Source of the DNA: an uncultured Alphaproteobacteria bacterium
GTDB lineage: Bacteria; Pseudomonadota; Alphaproteobacteria; Caulobacterales; Caulobacteraceae
Assembly: GCA_903909375.1 (NCBI GenBank)
Contig: CAIVVM010000040.1
Span: 1-64,000, forward strand
Direction of reading: 5' to 3'
Length of the DNA stretch: 64,000 nucleotides
Program-made: the position numbers and the translations under genes
Notes under the pieces: model-generated
The model's input: only the letters and a program-made list of their open reading frames with translations
Told to the model about the DNA's origin: nothing
The model's database searches: none
Shown: in pieces, positions 31,692 to 43,779 of the stretch
Layout: each line of letters opens with the position of its first letter
Position numbering within the stretch: the stretch's first letter is position 1

Positions 31692-31839
31692 GTGTCATCC
31701 CGGTTTCGCCTTTGGCGAAGACCGAGACCCATGGACGTCGGGGTCGAGGTGCTGGCACGGCGTCGTCGCCGCAGGGCTATCCGGAAGCGCCAGCGTTTAT
31801 GGGTCCCGGTCTTCGCGTGCCGCGAAACCGGGATGACAC
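31692..31839. repeat. Nested palindromic intergenic element (two hairpin arms in inverted orientation)
   Basis: Left arm 31692-31732 gtgtcatcccggtttcgc-ctttg-gcgaagaccgagacccat. Right arm 31799-31839 is its near-perfect reverse complement. Each arm also folds on itself. Confidence 0.8.
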
Positions 31840-31879
31840 GTTTTGTTGGGGGGCTGCGCCGGGATGAGAGGGTCGGGCC

Positions 31880-32524
31880 CTAGGCGGAGCTGCGCAAGGC
31901 GGGCTCGGCGGAGGGGCTGCCCGGCGCCGGTTGTTTCGCATAGCGCGATCCCGGCGGGGGCGGGTCGTAGCCCTTCTGGCGCGGACGCGGCGGTGGCTCG
32001 GGTTCGGGCGGTGGCTTGGGGTCGGGGTTGAACGGGCCCAGACCGAATTCCTCGGAAAACCGGTCGATCAGGTCCTCGAACGGAGTCGCCAGAAAGGCGT
32101 CGGGGTCCTCGGTGGAGAGCTCGGACAGGCACTGGTCCAGGTCGTTGAAGATCTCCTCGGCGTGGTTTTCCTCATATTCGTTCCAGACCATCTCGCCGAG
32201 ATGGGTGCGCGCGCGCCAGTAAAGCCCGCTCACTGCAGACTTGCGCGCCTTGGCGATCTCCTTGCGCTCGGCCTCGGCCGCGCGGCTCGCCCCGGCTTTC
32301 AGGGCGGCCTGCTCGCGGTCAAAGCGCTGCTTCATGGCGATGGTCTGGCGAAGGTTGCGGCAGTGGGTCTGCAGCGCCCGGGAGGCGCGCTCGAAGGCCT
32401 CGACGTCCTCAGCCGCCTTGATCCACACCTGGGCCTCGGTGACGCCCTCCATGCACACCTCCGCCACCGCCGCCAGCATGGCGTCGATACGCTCGGGGGT
32501 GAGGGTGGGCTGAGCAGGTTGCAT
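31880..32524 (-). CDS. Uncharacterised protein with coiled-coil-like body and Pro-rich tail; LexA box at the start codon
   Basis: 214-aa ORF from ATG 32524 (MQPAQPTLTPERIDAML...). The longer ORF start at 32560 lies inside the predicted promoter. Confidence 0.75.
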   Translation of the reverse strand: MQPAQPTLTPERIDAMLAAVAEVCMEGVTEAQVWIKAAEDVEAFERASRALQTHCRNLRQTIAMKQRFDREQAALKAGASRAAEAERKEIAKARKSAVSGLYWRARTHLGEMVWNEYEENHAEEIFNDLDQCLSELSTEDPDAFLATPFEDLIDRFSEEFGLGPFNPDPKPPPEPEPPPRPRQKGYDPPPPGSRYAKQPAPGSPSAEPALRSSA

Positions 32525-32526
32525 GA

Positions 32527-32541
32527 GAACAAAAATAGAAC
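32527..32541 (-). promoter_or_regulatory. LexA/SOS box (GTTC-N7-GTTC)
   Basis: Minus strand GTTCTATTTTTGTTC, exact to the alphaproteobacterial LexA consensus. Overlaps putative -10 TATTTT, 17 nt from -35 TTGACT. Confidence 0.8.
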
Positions 32542-32638
32542 ATATAGGCACGGGAGTCAAGTTTTTCGAGCGCCTGTCCGCCAGCGCCGTCCACAGCTTC
32601 AGCGTCGTCGCGAATGAAACGCGAGGGTCCGGAGCGCC

Positions 32639-32800
32639 CTAAATCAGCCCGGCGCGCCGGGCGATCACAAGGGCGGCGATGATCAGGATCAGGGCCTGAA
32701 TGATCATCCCGAAAGGCGCGGCCAACGGCAACTTCTGCACCGCCCAGGCGATGAGCGCGGCGACGATCAGGACGATCAAGGCAAAGATGAGAATGGACAT
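32639..32800 (-). CDS. Small membrane protein (53 aa, two hydrophobic segments)
   Basis: MSILIFALIVLIVAALIAWAVQKLPLAAPFGMIIQALILIIAALVIARRAGLI*; start corrected from the 117-aa ORF. Confidence 0.7.
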   Translation of the reverse strand: MSILIFALIVLIVAALIAWAVQKLPLAAPFGMIIQALILIIAALVIARRAGLI

Positions 32801-33119
32801 GGTCTGGCTCCCGGGACGGCGACGCCGCGCAGTGGAGCAAACCGGGGTTAGGCGGGAGTGTTCCCCGGGGGGTGGGGAAAAAGTCAGTGTCCTTTTGTTC
32901 AGCAATGATATCGGTGACAGGTGCAACAATCCCCAATCGCCCAGAGCGTACATAGGCCACTTGGGTTCCCACTTTCTTGCCCACAACCTCACGACATCGC
33001 TAAGGTTCGCGCAGCGGATGCGACGGGGCAGGCGGTGTCGCAGTTCATGAGCGACGGCTCCAGCTGATATGTACTCCGTACGGCAGGCGGGCCGTAGACG
33101 CGCTGCGGGAGTATCCAGG

Positions 33120-34082
33120 GTGAGCCTCGAAGTCAGACCTGTACGGACGCAGAACGGTGTCGCGATCCTCGGCGTGTTTGTGGCGGATCTGGTGTTCAGC
33201 GCCGACCGCCTGCCGATCCCTGGCGAGACCCTGAAGGGCGCCGGTTTTCAGATCGGGCCTGGCGGGAAGGGATCCAACCAGGCCGTCGCCGCGGCGCGCG
33301 CGGGCGCAGACGTCAGCTTCATCACGCGGCTGGGCCAGGACACCTTCGGCGCCATGGCGCGGAAGCTGTGGTCCGGGGACGGAATCGCGGCTCACGTCAC
33401 CGAGACAGACACGCCCACCGGGGCGGCCTTTGTCCATGTGAACAGCGTCTCTGGCGAGAACGCCATCATCATCGTTCCGGGCGCCGCGGCCGAGCTGAGC
33501 GCGGATGACATCGACGCGGCAGAGGCCGTGATCGCCGGCTCGAAGGTGTTCGTCACCCAGCTGGAGCAACCGGTCGCGGCGGCGCAACGCGGGCTGGAGA
33601 TTGCGCGCGCGCACGGCGTGACGACGGTGTTCAATCCAGCGCCCGCGGAGAGTATTCCGGACGCCGTCTATCCGCTTTGCGACTTCATCGTACCGAATGA
33701 AGCCGAGACGTCGGCGTTGACGGGGTTTCCGGTCGCCTCGCTCGACGATGCGCGGCGCGCCGGCGACGTCTTGCTTTCCCGTGGGGTCGGCGTGGCGCTG
33801 ATTACCCTGGGCGAACGCGGCGCCCTGTTCCATGCCAGGGATCGTTCCGTACTCACGCCTGCCTGGCAGGCGGGGCAGGTGGTGGACACCACGGGCGCTG
33901 GCGACGCCTTTATCGGAAGTTTTGCCGCCGCGCTCGCCAGCGGCGAGGATCCGTTGGAGGCGGTGGGATTCGGGTGCGCTGCAGCGGGCCTCTCGGTCAC
34001 GCGGCGCGGCGCCGCTCACGCCATGCCTTACCTGCGGGATATCCTGGGCCTCCGCGGCGCCGGGCCCCCCGCGTTGCCGTAG
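33120..34082 (+). CDS. rbsK: PfkB-family sugar kinase (ribokinase)
   Basis: 'GGKGSNQAVAAARAGADVSFITRLGQDTFG', 'VDTTGAGDAFIGSFAAAL'. GTG start at 33120. Confidence 0.9.
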   Translation: MSLEVRPVRTQNGVAILGVFVADLVFSADRLPIPGETLKGAGFQIGPGGKGSNQAVAAARAGADVSFITRLGQDTFGAMARKLWSGDGIAAHVTETDTPTGAAFVHVNSVSGENAIIIVPGAAAELSADDIDAAEAVIAGSKVFVTQLEQPVAAAQRGLEIARAHGVTTVFNPAPAESIPDAVYPLCDFIVPNEAETSALTGFPVASLDDARRAGDVLLSRGVGVALITLGERGALFHARDRSVLTPAWQAGQVVDTTGAGDAFIGSFAAALASGEDPLEAVGFGCAAAGLSVTRRGAAHAMPYLRDILGLRGAGPPALP

Positions 34083-34181
34083 CCGCAACTGTTCCGGGTT
34101 TCGGGGGCAGAAAGGCGGAACACGCACGCTTTCCTGCCTGATGAGCCGCGGCGGGGTGGGAAAGCCTTCGTTTGCCGCCTT

Positions 34182-35351
34182 TCATCGCGCATCGGGCTCG
34201 GGTTCGGTGCTCAATGCGAAGGCCCGAACGGCGTCCAGAGCTTCCGTGGTTCCGGCGACCTCGAAGGTGATCCGGATCTCGTAAATGTAGTCGCCCCGGC
34301 GCATCAGCCAGATCCCTTGACCCAGCCTTGACTTGTCCACCCAGGCTCTTCCGGCCTGCAGGATTTCCCTGGGGCCGGTCGGGAAGCCGGGCAGTCGTGC
34401 GGTCACGCCGTCCTCGTCCTGGGACTGCTTGAGCAATGACGCGAAAAACCGGCGGTCGTCGCTCGCGTCAGGCAGGTAGCTGCTGAAGATCGAGAGGCTG
34501 TTCTCGTCGTTGCTGTAGAAGCAGGCGAGGTCGAGGGCGTTATCTTCCGGATTGAGCACGCCCAGCCGGAACAGCTCATAGGCCCCATAGCGCGGATCGC
34601 ACTGCAGGTCAGATCCGCGCAGGATCGTCGCCTCCCCGGGCGCGGGGAAGAAGAAGACGCCGTCCGGGCCGTAGAGGATGGCCAGGCGGTCTCCAGCCAG
34701 GCGCTCGGGCTGGAATATCCAGGAGGTTCGACGCGACTGGGTCAGGAGGAACAGGCTGGCGGCATTGCCCCTGGAATCATAGACCGCGACGGGCGCTGTC
34801 TTTTCGGTGATCGCCTCGACCAGATCATCGGCCAGCTGTTTGCCGCCCGGTGCGCCCTGGTAGACCTTGAAGACGAAGTGTAGTCCGTCCGTAGCGCCCA
34901 CGAGATAGTAGAGCGGTCGCGCCAGACCCGTGGTGGGCGCGCCGGGGGTCGTCGACCAGGCCCGGGCGTCGGCGACCGACGGGCCCGCTGCAAGGTAGTA
35001 GGTGTCGTCTCGACCCTTGGCCCGCGCCCAGCGAGGTGGTGCGTAGCCTTCGCCGGCCGAGATCACCCAGGTGTCGTCTCCGACCGGAAAGCTGGCGATT
35101 TCGCAGGGCAGGGCGATGTCGATCTCCGAGATCGGCCAGGCCCCCCGTCCGCTGCTGTCGTTGAGCGCCAGGTGAACACTGGCCAGCAGGCCGATCCGAT
35201 CGCCTTCCGGGAGCGGCGAGGCGAATTTGAGCGGCGTTCCAGCGCCCTCAAGTTTTGCACCGCAGGCCGGAGGGGCGGATTGCGTCTGCGCCGTTGCCTG
35301 GGACATCGTCCCGAATATCATCGCCAAAGCGAGCAGTAGTCGAAATTTCAT
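34182..35351 (-). CDS. Hypothetical secreted protein
   Basis: Signal peptide 'MKFRLLLALAMIFGTMSQATAQ' from ATG 35351; 389 aa, no recognised domain. Confidence 0.7.
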   Translation of the reverse strand: MKFRLLLALAMIFGTMSQATAQTQSAPPACGAKLEGAGTPLKFASPLPEGDRIGLLASVHLALNDSSGRGAWPISEIDIALPCEIASFPVGDDTWVISAGEGYAPPRWARAKGRDDTYYLAAGPSVADARAWSTTPGAPTTGLARPLYYLVGATDGLHFVFKVYQGAPGGKQLADDLVEAITEKTAPVAVYDSRGNAASLFLLTQSRRTSWIFQPERLAGDRLAILYGPDGVFFFPAPGEATILRGSDLQCDPRYGAYELFRLGVLNPEDNALDLACFYSNDENSLSIFSSYLPDASDDRRFFASLLKQSQDEDGVTARLPGFPTGPREILQAGRAWVDKSRLGQGIWLMRRGDYIYEIRITFEVAGTTEALDAVRAFALSTEPEPDAR

Positions 35352-35418
35352 TTTGAGTGAGTTCCCGTCAAGGTTGATCCCCGATATCATCTTGACGCCC
35401 AGAACAAAAGGGGACTAT

Positions 35419-35433
35419 GAACAAAAACGGAAC
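35419..35433 (+). promoter_or_regulatory. LexA/SOS box (GAAC-N7-GAAC)
   Basis: GAACAAAAACGGAAC. Upstream TTGACG (35392-35397), 18-nt spacer, TATGAA (35416-35421); the box overlaps -10/+1. Confidence 0.8.
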
Positions 35434-35478
35434 GCGTCCAAGGGTTACCCACAGGCGCTCAACAGGAGGATGGTCGTG

Positions 35479-35568
35479 ATGGTTCGTCTGGCCCGGGAAT
35501 CACTGGCCTTTGCGTCGGTGGCGAGCTTTGTCTGGATGGTCTGCACGGTGGCCGGTCTGATGGGCTGA
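35479..35568 (+). CDS. sidA: 29-aa single-TM SOS-induced cell-division inhibitor, SidA-like
   Basis: [35 protein letters not shown] at 35464-35469 gives 9-nt spacing. LexA box 45 nt upstream. Same length and topology as Caulobacter SidA. Confidence 0.65.
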   Translation: MVRLARESLAFASVASFVWMVCTVAGLMG

Positions 35569-35572
35569 CGCC

Positions 35573-39031
<3,459 letters not shown>

Positions 39032-39053
39032 GCGTCGCCTTGACGGCTGACGT

Positions 39054-39080
39054 ATTGCGTGTGTGAATTCGACACGCAAT
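39054..39080. repeat. Perfect 9-bp inverted repeat (operator-like)
   Basis: ATTGCGTGT-gtgaattcg-ACACGCAAT, 14 bp upstream of ATG 39094. Confidence 0.7.
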
Positions 39081-39093
39081 CTGGAGCACAGTC

Positions 39094-39408
39094 ATGAAGT
39101 TGATCCTGATCACCGCGGCGCTGGTCACGGCGGCAGCGGGGCCTGCGGCGGCGGATTTCGGAAAGATGAAGTCGCCGACGCCGGGCTTCCAGAAGGCAAA
39201 GCCCGCCACCGGAATGTCGTCAGGTCCGTCACCCTACGCTGCGCGCCCGATGCCCTTGTATGGCTCGCCCTACGGCGGGTCATCATCGACGTCGAGGCCA
39301 AGGACGTACGGTTCGCCGCCTGCCGCCGATGCCTACAAGCCTTTTCAACCCTATAAGTCCCAGCCTGGAACCAGCCTGTACGGACCCGACAGCCGCAAGA
39401 AGCCGTAG
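39094..39408 (+). CDS. Small secreted Pro/Ser/Tyr-rich hypothetical protein
   Basis: Signal peptide 'MKLILITAALVTAAAGPAAADF' then a low-complexity 'YGSPYGGSSSTSRPRTYGSPPAADAYKPFQPYKSQPG' tail. Confidence 0.65.
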   Translation: MKLILITAALVTAAAGPAAADFGKMKSPTPGFQKAKPATGMSSGPSPYAARPMPLYGSPYGGSSSTSRPRTYGSPPAADAYKPFQPYKSQPGTSLYGPDSRKKP

Positions 39409-39538
39409 GCCGGTAAGGCGTCGCCCGGCGCGACCAGGACGGGCGCGGTTGATTTCCCGCGCGTTTGCCCTTACATGCGCCGCTCCAATCCACACGTAGG
39501 CGTGCGGTTCTGGCGGGGAGACATCCCGCACTTGACCG

Positions 39539-39585
39539 TTCCGGTCCTCCTTCGGGAGGGTTTGCCTGCGGAGGTTCAACCGGAA
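39539..39585 (+). promoter_or_regulatory. Structured rpsB 5' leader (nested hairpin)
   Basis: Outer TTCCGGT/ACCGGAA and inner CCTCC-TTCG-GGAGG, ending 19 nt before the rpsB ATG. Confidence 0.6.
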
Positions 39586-39604
39586 GAAAGACGAGTAACA
39601 GACG

Positions 39605-40510
39605 ATGGCTCTGCCTGATTTTTCTATGCGCCAGCTCCTGGAAGCCGGCGCGCACTTCGGCCACCAGACTCACCGGTGGAACCCGAAGATGGACAAGTTC
39701 ATCTTCGGCTCGCGCTCGAACATCCACATCATCGACCTGTCGCAGTCGATCCCGCTGCTGCACCAGGCGCTGGTGAAGGTGCGTGAAGTCGCCGCCGGCG
39801 GCGGTCGCATCCTGTTCGTGGGCACCAAGCGTCAGGCGTCGGACCCGATCTCCGTGGCGGCCAAGCGCTGCGCGCAATACTACGTCAATCACCGCTGGCT
39901 GGGCGGCACGCTGACCAACTGGCGCACCGTTTCGGGTTCGATCGCGCGTCTGCGCGAACTGGAATCCCTGCTGGAAGGCGGCGACGGCGCCGGGCGCCTG
40001 AAGAAGGAAGTGCTGAAGCTGACGCGCGAGCGCGACAAGCTTGAGCTGAGCCTTGGCGGCATCAAGGACATGGGCGGCATCCCCGACCTGATGTTCGTGA
40101 TCGACACCAACAAGGAAGCCATCGCCATCCAGGAAGCCCGGAAGCTGAACATTCCGGTGATCGCGATCCTCGACACCAACTGCAACCCCGACGGCATCAC
40201 CTACCCGATCCCGGGCAACGATGACGCCGCCCGCGCCATCCAGCTCTATTGCGATCTGCTGGCGGATTCGGTGCTGGACGGCCTTGCGGCCGGCCAGTCG
40301 GCCTCGGGCATCGACCTGGGCGCTTCGGAAGCTCCGATGGAGCCGACGCTGGCCCGGGCGCTCACCCCCGAGCCGGTGTCAGAGCCTGAAGTGTCGGCGC
40401 CGGAAGCCGCCGCCCTCGAAGCCGAGATGACCGGCGCGGCTGCGGAACCTGATACCACCGCCGCGGAGGCCGCGACGGCCGAAGATGGCGTCGCCGCGGC
40501 GAGCGAGTAG
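39605..40510 (+). CDS. rpsB: 30S ribosomal protein S2
   Basis: '[47 protein letters not shown]'. Confidence 0.97.
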   Translation: MALPDFSMRQLLEAGAHFGHQTHRWNPKMDKFIFGSRSNIHIIDLSQSIPLLHQALVKVREVAAGGGRILFVGTKRQASDPISVAAKRCAQYYVNHRWLGGTLTNWRTVSGSIARLRELESLLEGGDGAGRLKKEVLKLTRERDKLELSLGGIKDMGGIPDLMFVIDTNKEAIAIQEARKLNIPVIAILDTNCNPDGITYPIPGNDDAARAIQLYCDLLADSVLDGLAAGQSASGIDLGASEAPMEPTLARALTPEPVSEPEVSAPEAAALEAEMTGAAAEPDTTAAEAATAEDGVAAASE

Positions 40511-40613
40511 CAAGCGGCCCAAGCAAAACCGTCGCTTTGGCCTGATACCCAACCACTTTCGGCGGCGTTCCACATGGGGCGCCGTCGGTTCCTAACCTGA
40601 TGAGGAGCTGACC

Positions 40614-41552
40614 ATGGCGGAAATCACCGCTGCGCTGGTCAAGGACCTGCGCGAAAAATCCGGCGTTGGCATGATGGACTGCAAGAAAGCCTTGCAGGAA
40701 AACAACGGCGATATGGAAGCGTCGCTGGACTGGCTGCGCGCCAAGGGCCTGTCCAAGGCTGCCAAGAAATCGGACCGCGCCGCGGCCGAGGGCCTGGTGG
40801 CCGCCAAGCTGAGCGACGACGGCAAGACCGGCGTGATCGTTGAGCTGAACGCAGAGACCGACTTTGTGTCGAAGAACGAAACGTTCCAGACTGCGGCGCG
40901 CGACTTTGCGGTTGTGGCGCTGGGCGTCGACGGCGACGTGGATGCGATCACTGCGGCCAGGACGGCCAAGGGTGAGGTTGTCTCCGACGTGATCACCAAC
41001 ATGATCGCGACGATCGGCGAGAACATGCGCCTGCGCCGCTCGGCCCGCCTGAGCGTCTCGGACGGTGCGGTGTCGCTCTACCTGCACAACAAGCAGGGCG
41101 ACGACGTGGCGCGTCTGGCCGTTCTGGTGGCGCTGGAAAGCACGGGCGACGTGGCTGTGCTGCGCGATGTCGGTCGCAAGATCGCCATGCACGTGGCCGG
41201 CACGCCCGCGCCGCCGCTGGCGCTGACAACGGACGACCTGGATCCTGCGGCCGTGGCCAAGGAAAAGAAGTTCCTGACGGACCAGGCGCTGGAATCGGGC
41301 AAGCCGATCGGCGTGGTCGAGAAGATGATCGAGGGCCGGATCCGCAAGTGGCAGGAAGAGGTTGTGCTTCTGAAGCAGCCCTTCGTCATGAACCCGGATC
41401 AGACCATCGAGCAGCTGATCGCCGAGACCGCCAAGGATCTTGGCGCGCCGGTGACGGTAAAGGCCTTCGTGCGCTTTGCGCTCGGCGAGGGCGTTGAGAA
41501 GAAAGTCGACGACTTCGCCGCCGAAGTCGCGTCGATGTCCGGCCAGGCCTAG
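40614..41552 (+). CDS. tsf: Elongation factor Ts
   Basis: '[44 protein letters not shown]'. Confidence 0.97.
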   Translation: MAEITAALVKDLREKSGVGMMDCKKALQENNGDMEASLDWLRAKGLSKAAKKSDRAAAEGLVAAKLSDDGKTGVIVELNAETDFVSKNETFQTAARDFAVVALGVDGDVDAITAARTAKGEVVSDVITNMIATIGENMRLRRSARLSVSDGAVSLYLHNKQGDDVARLAVLVALESTGDVAVLRDVGRKIAMHVAGTPAPPLALTTDDLDPAAVAKEKKFLTDQALESGKPIGVVEKMIEGRIRKWQEEVVLLKQPFVMNPDQTIEQLIAETAKDLGAPVTVKAFVRFALGEGVEKKVDDFAAEVASMSGQA

Positions 41553-41574
41553 GCCACCCGGACTGATCTTCCAG

Positions 41575-41603
41575 GGGCGCGATGCGTTAGACGCATCGCG
41601 CCC
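41575..41603 (+). terminator. Strong hairpin between tsf and pyrH (terminator/attenuator-like, weak U-tract)
   Basis: GGGCGCGATGCGT-tag-ACGCATCGCGCCC, 13-bp perfect stem, followed by ttgctgtatgttgtt. Confidence 0.6.
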
Positions 41604-41644
41604 TTGCTGTATGTTGTTACCGTCCGAATTCAGGATTCCCGTCC

Positions 41645-42364
41645 ATGGCCGCCGCGAAACCCCGCTTCAAACGCATCCTGCTCAAACTCTCGGGCGAGGC
41701 CGGCGTCGGCGGAGACAGTTTCGGTATCGATCCCAAGACCCTCGCCGGGGTGTCCGAAGAGATTGCCCAGGTGGTCAAGGCCGGGGTGCAGGTCTGCGTT
41801 GTGGTGGGCGGCGGCAACATCTTCCGGGGCGCGGCCCTGGCCGAAGCCGGCATGGAGCGCGCCAGCGCCGACTACATGGGCATGCTGGCGACGGTGATGA
41901 ACGCCCTGGCCCTGCAGGCTTCTCTGGAAAAGGCCGGGGTCTTCACACGGGTGCAGTCGGCGATCCCGATGGATGCGGTCTGCGAGCCCTACATCCGCCG
42001 GCGCGCGCTCAGGCATCTGGAGAAGGGAAGGGTGGTGATCTTCGCTGCCGGCCTCGGGGCGCCCTTCTTCACGACCGACACGCCGGCGGCGCTGCGGGCC
42101 GCCGAAATGGGTTGTGACGCGCTGTTCAAGGGCACCAGCGTCGACGGCGTCTATTCGGCGGATCCCAAGAAGGACCCGGACGCGAAGCGCTATGAGACGC
42201 TCAGCTATCAGGAAGTGCTGGCGAAGAATCTCAAGGTCATGGACTCTTCGGCGGTCGCCCTGATGCGCGACAATCACATTCCGATCGTGGTGTTCAATAT
42301 CCGCGAACGGGACAATCTTCTGAAAGTTCTGAACGGTGAAGGGGTCTTCACGACCATCGCCTGA
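41645..42364 (+). CDS. pyrH: UMP kinase
   Basis: '[23 protein letters not shown]', '[12 protein letters not shown]', '[21 protein letters not shown]'. Confidence 0.96.
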   Translation: MAAAKPRFKRILLKLSGEAGVGGDSFGIDPKTLAGVSEEIAQVVKAGVQVCVVVGGGNIFRGAALAEAGMERASADYMGMLATVMNALALQASLEKAGVFTRVQSAIPMDAVCEPYIRRRALRHLEKGRVVIFAAGLGAPFFTTDTPAALRAAEMGCDALFKGTSVDGVYSADPKKDPDAKRYETLSYQEVLAKNLKVMDSSAVALMRDNHIPIVVFNIRERDNLLKVLNGEGVFTTIA

Positions 42365-42411
42365 ACGCTAGACTTCGATCCGAGACTCGAAAACCATACG
42401 GAGACGCCACC

Positions 42412-42978
42412 ATGGCCACGACCGAAAAGCCGGTGCTTAGCCGCTACAAGGAACGCATGGAGAAGGCTGTCGCGGCCCTCAGCGATGAATTCGGTTCGCT
42501 ACGGACCGGCCGTGCCTCCGCCAGCCTGCTGGATCAGATCCGGGTGGACGCCTACGGATCCTCGGTGCCGATCAATCAGGTGGGCGCTGTCAGCGTCCCG
42601 GAGCCCCGGATGCTCACGATCGGGGTCTGGGACAAGGCGCTGGTGGTGTCCGTCGAGAAGGCGATCCGTGCGTCCGACCTGGGCCTGAACCCGGTCGTTG
42701 ACGGGACCACGCTGCGGCTTCCTATCCCGCCACTGACCGAAGAGCGACGAAAGGACCTCGCCAAACTGGCCGGCAAGTACGCCGAGCAGCAGAAGGTGGC
42801 GATCCGTAACGTCCGTCGCGACGCCAATGATGATTGCCGCAAGGCCCAGAAGGACAGCGTCATGAGCGAGGACGAGGGCAAGCGATTTGAAGGCGAAGTG
42901 CAAAAGATCACCGACGAAGCCATCAAGCGCGTGGACGAAGTCTTGAAATCAAAAGAACAAGAGATCATGCACGTTTAA
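42412..42978 (+). CDS. frr: Ribosome recycling factor
   Basis: '[48 protein letters not shown]'. Confidence 0.97.
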   Translation: MATTEKPVLSRYKERMEKAVAALSDEFGSLRTGRASASLLDQIRVDAYGSSVPINQVGAVSVPEPRMLTIGVWDKALVVSVEKAIRASDLGLNPVVDGTTLRLPIPPLTEERRKDLAKLAGKYAEQQKVAIRNVRRDANDDCRKAQKDSVMSEDEGKRFEGEVQKITDEAIKRVDEVLKSKEQEIMHV

Positions 42979-43005
42979 GCGCTGCGCAGGATTCTGATCA
43001 CGGCC

Positions 43006-43779
43006 ATGGCCGCCTCCGAGAAACCATCCCCCGCGGGCGCGTCGTCCGGAAATCCAGCGTCGCCGCTGCATGTCGCCATCGTGATGGATGGTAACGGGCG
43101 TTGGGCGCAGAAGCGCGGGCTGCCGCGTACGCTGGGTCATCGCGCCGGCGTTGAGGCCCTGAAGCGTACAGTTGAAGCGGCGCCGAAGCTCAATATTCGC
43201 TGGCTGACGGTCTTCGGGTTTTCCACGGAAAACTGGAACAGGCCAGCCGCCGAAGTTGCTGAACTGATGGCGCTGCCGAGGCGCTATTTCGAATCGGATA
43301 TCGAGAGGCTCGATCGCGAGGGCGTGCGGGTGAAGGTCATCGGACGTCGAGAGGGCCTGTCTGCGGAACTCCTGCGGATGATTGATGACGCCCAGGCGCG
43401 GACCGAGACCAACGACAAGTTCCACCTGAACATCGCCTTCAACTATGGCGGTCAGGCCGACATCGTCGAAGCGGCGCGTCGGTTCGCAGAGGATGTCGCT
43501 ACCGGACGGCGTTCGCCCGGGGATCTGGACGAGCAGATGCTGGGGAGCATGCTGGCGACCTCGGGATCGCCGCCACCTGATCTGATTGTCCGGCCCTCCG
43601 GTGAGCAAAGGCTCTCCAACTTCCTTCTGTGGGAAGCCGCCTATGCAGAGCTGGTCTTCCAGGACGTGCTCTGGCCCGACTACGGCGCCGAACACCTTGA
43701 GGCAGCGCTGAAGGCCTTCGCCGGCCGGGACCGTCGCTATGGCGCGATCGCCACCGATAACGTCCTTGCCACCGGTTAG
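43006..43779 (+). CDS. uppS: Isoprenyl (undecaprenyl) diphosphate synthase
   Basis: 'HVAIVMDGNGRWAQKRGLPRTLGHRAGVEALKRTV', 'LTVFGFSTENWNRP', 'LIVRPSGEQRLSNFLLWEAAYAELVF'. Confidence 0.96.
   Translation: MAASEKPSPAGASSGNPASPLHVAIVMDGNGRWAQKRGLPRTLGHRAGVEALKRTVEAAPKLNIRWLTVFGFSTENWNRPAAEVAELMALPRRYFESDIERLDREGVRVKVIGRREGLSAELLRMIDDAQARTETNDKFHLNIAFNYGGQADIVEAARRFAEDVATGRRSPGDLDEQMLGSMLATSGSPPPDLIVRPSGEQRLSNFLLWEAAYAELVFQDVLWPDYGAEHLEAALKAFAGRDRRYGAIATDNVLATG

Noticed and set aside
31692-32132. ORFs 31692..31883 and 31797..32132
   Set aside because: Run through the palindromic element and antisense to 31880..32524; composition is artefactual.
32409-32992. ORFs 32409..32984 and 32639..32992 at full length
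   Set aside because: Their N-terminal parts run through non-coding DNA or overlap the neighbouring gene; only the 53-aa membrane protein 32639..32800 is protein-like.
35227-35568. 113-aa ORF ending at the SidA-like stop
   Set aside because: Its N-terminal part runs through the divergent gene start, the promoter and the LexA box; only the last 29 codons after AGGAGG are supported.
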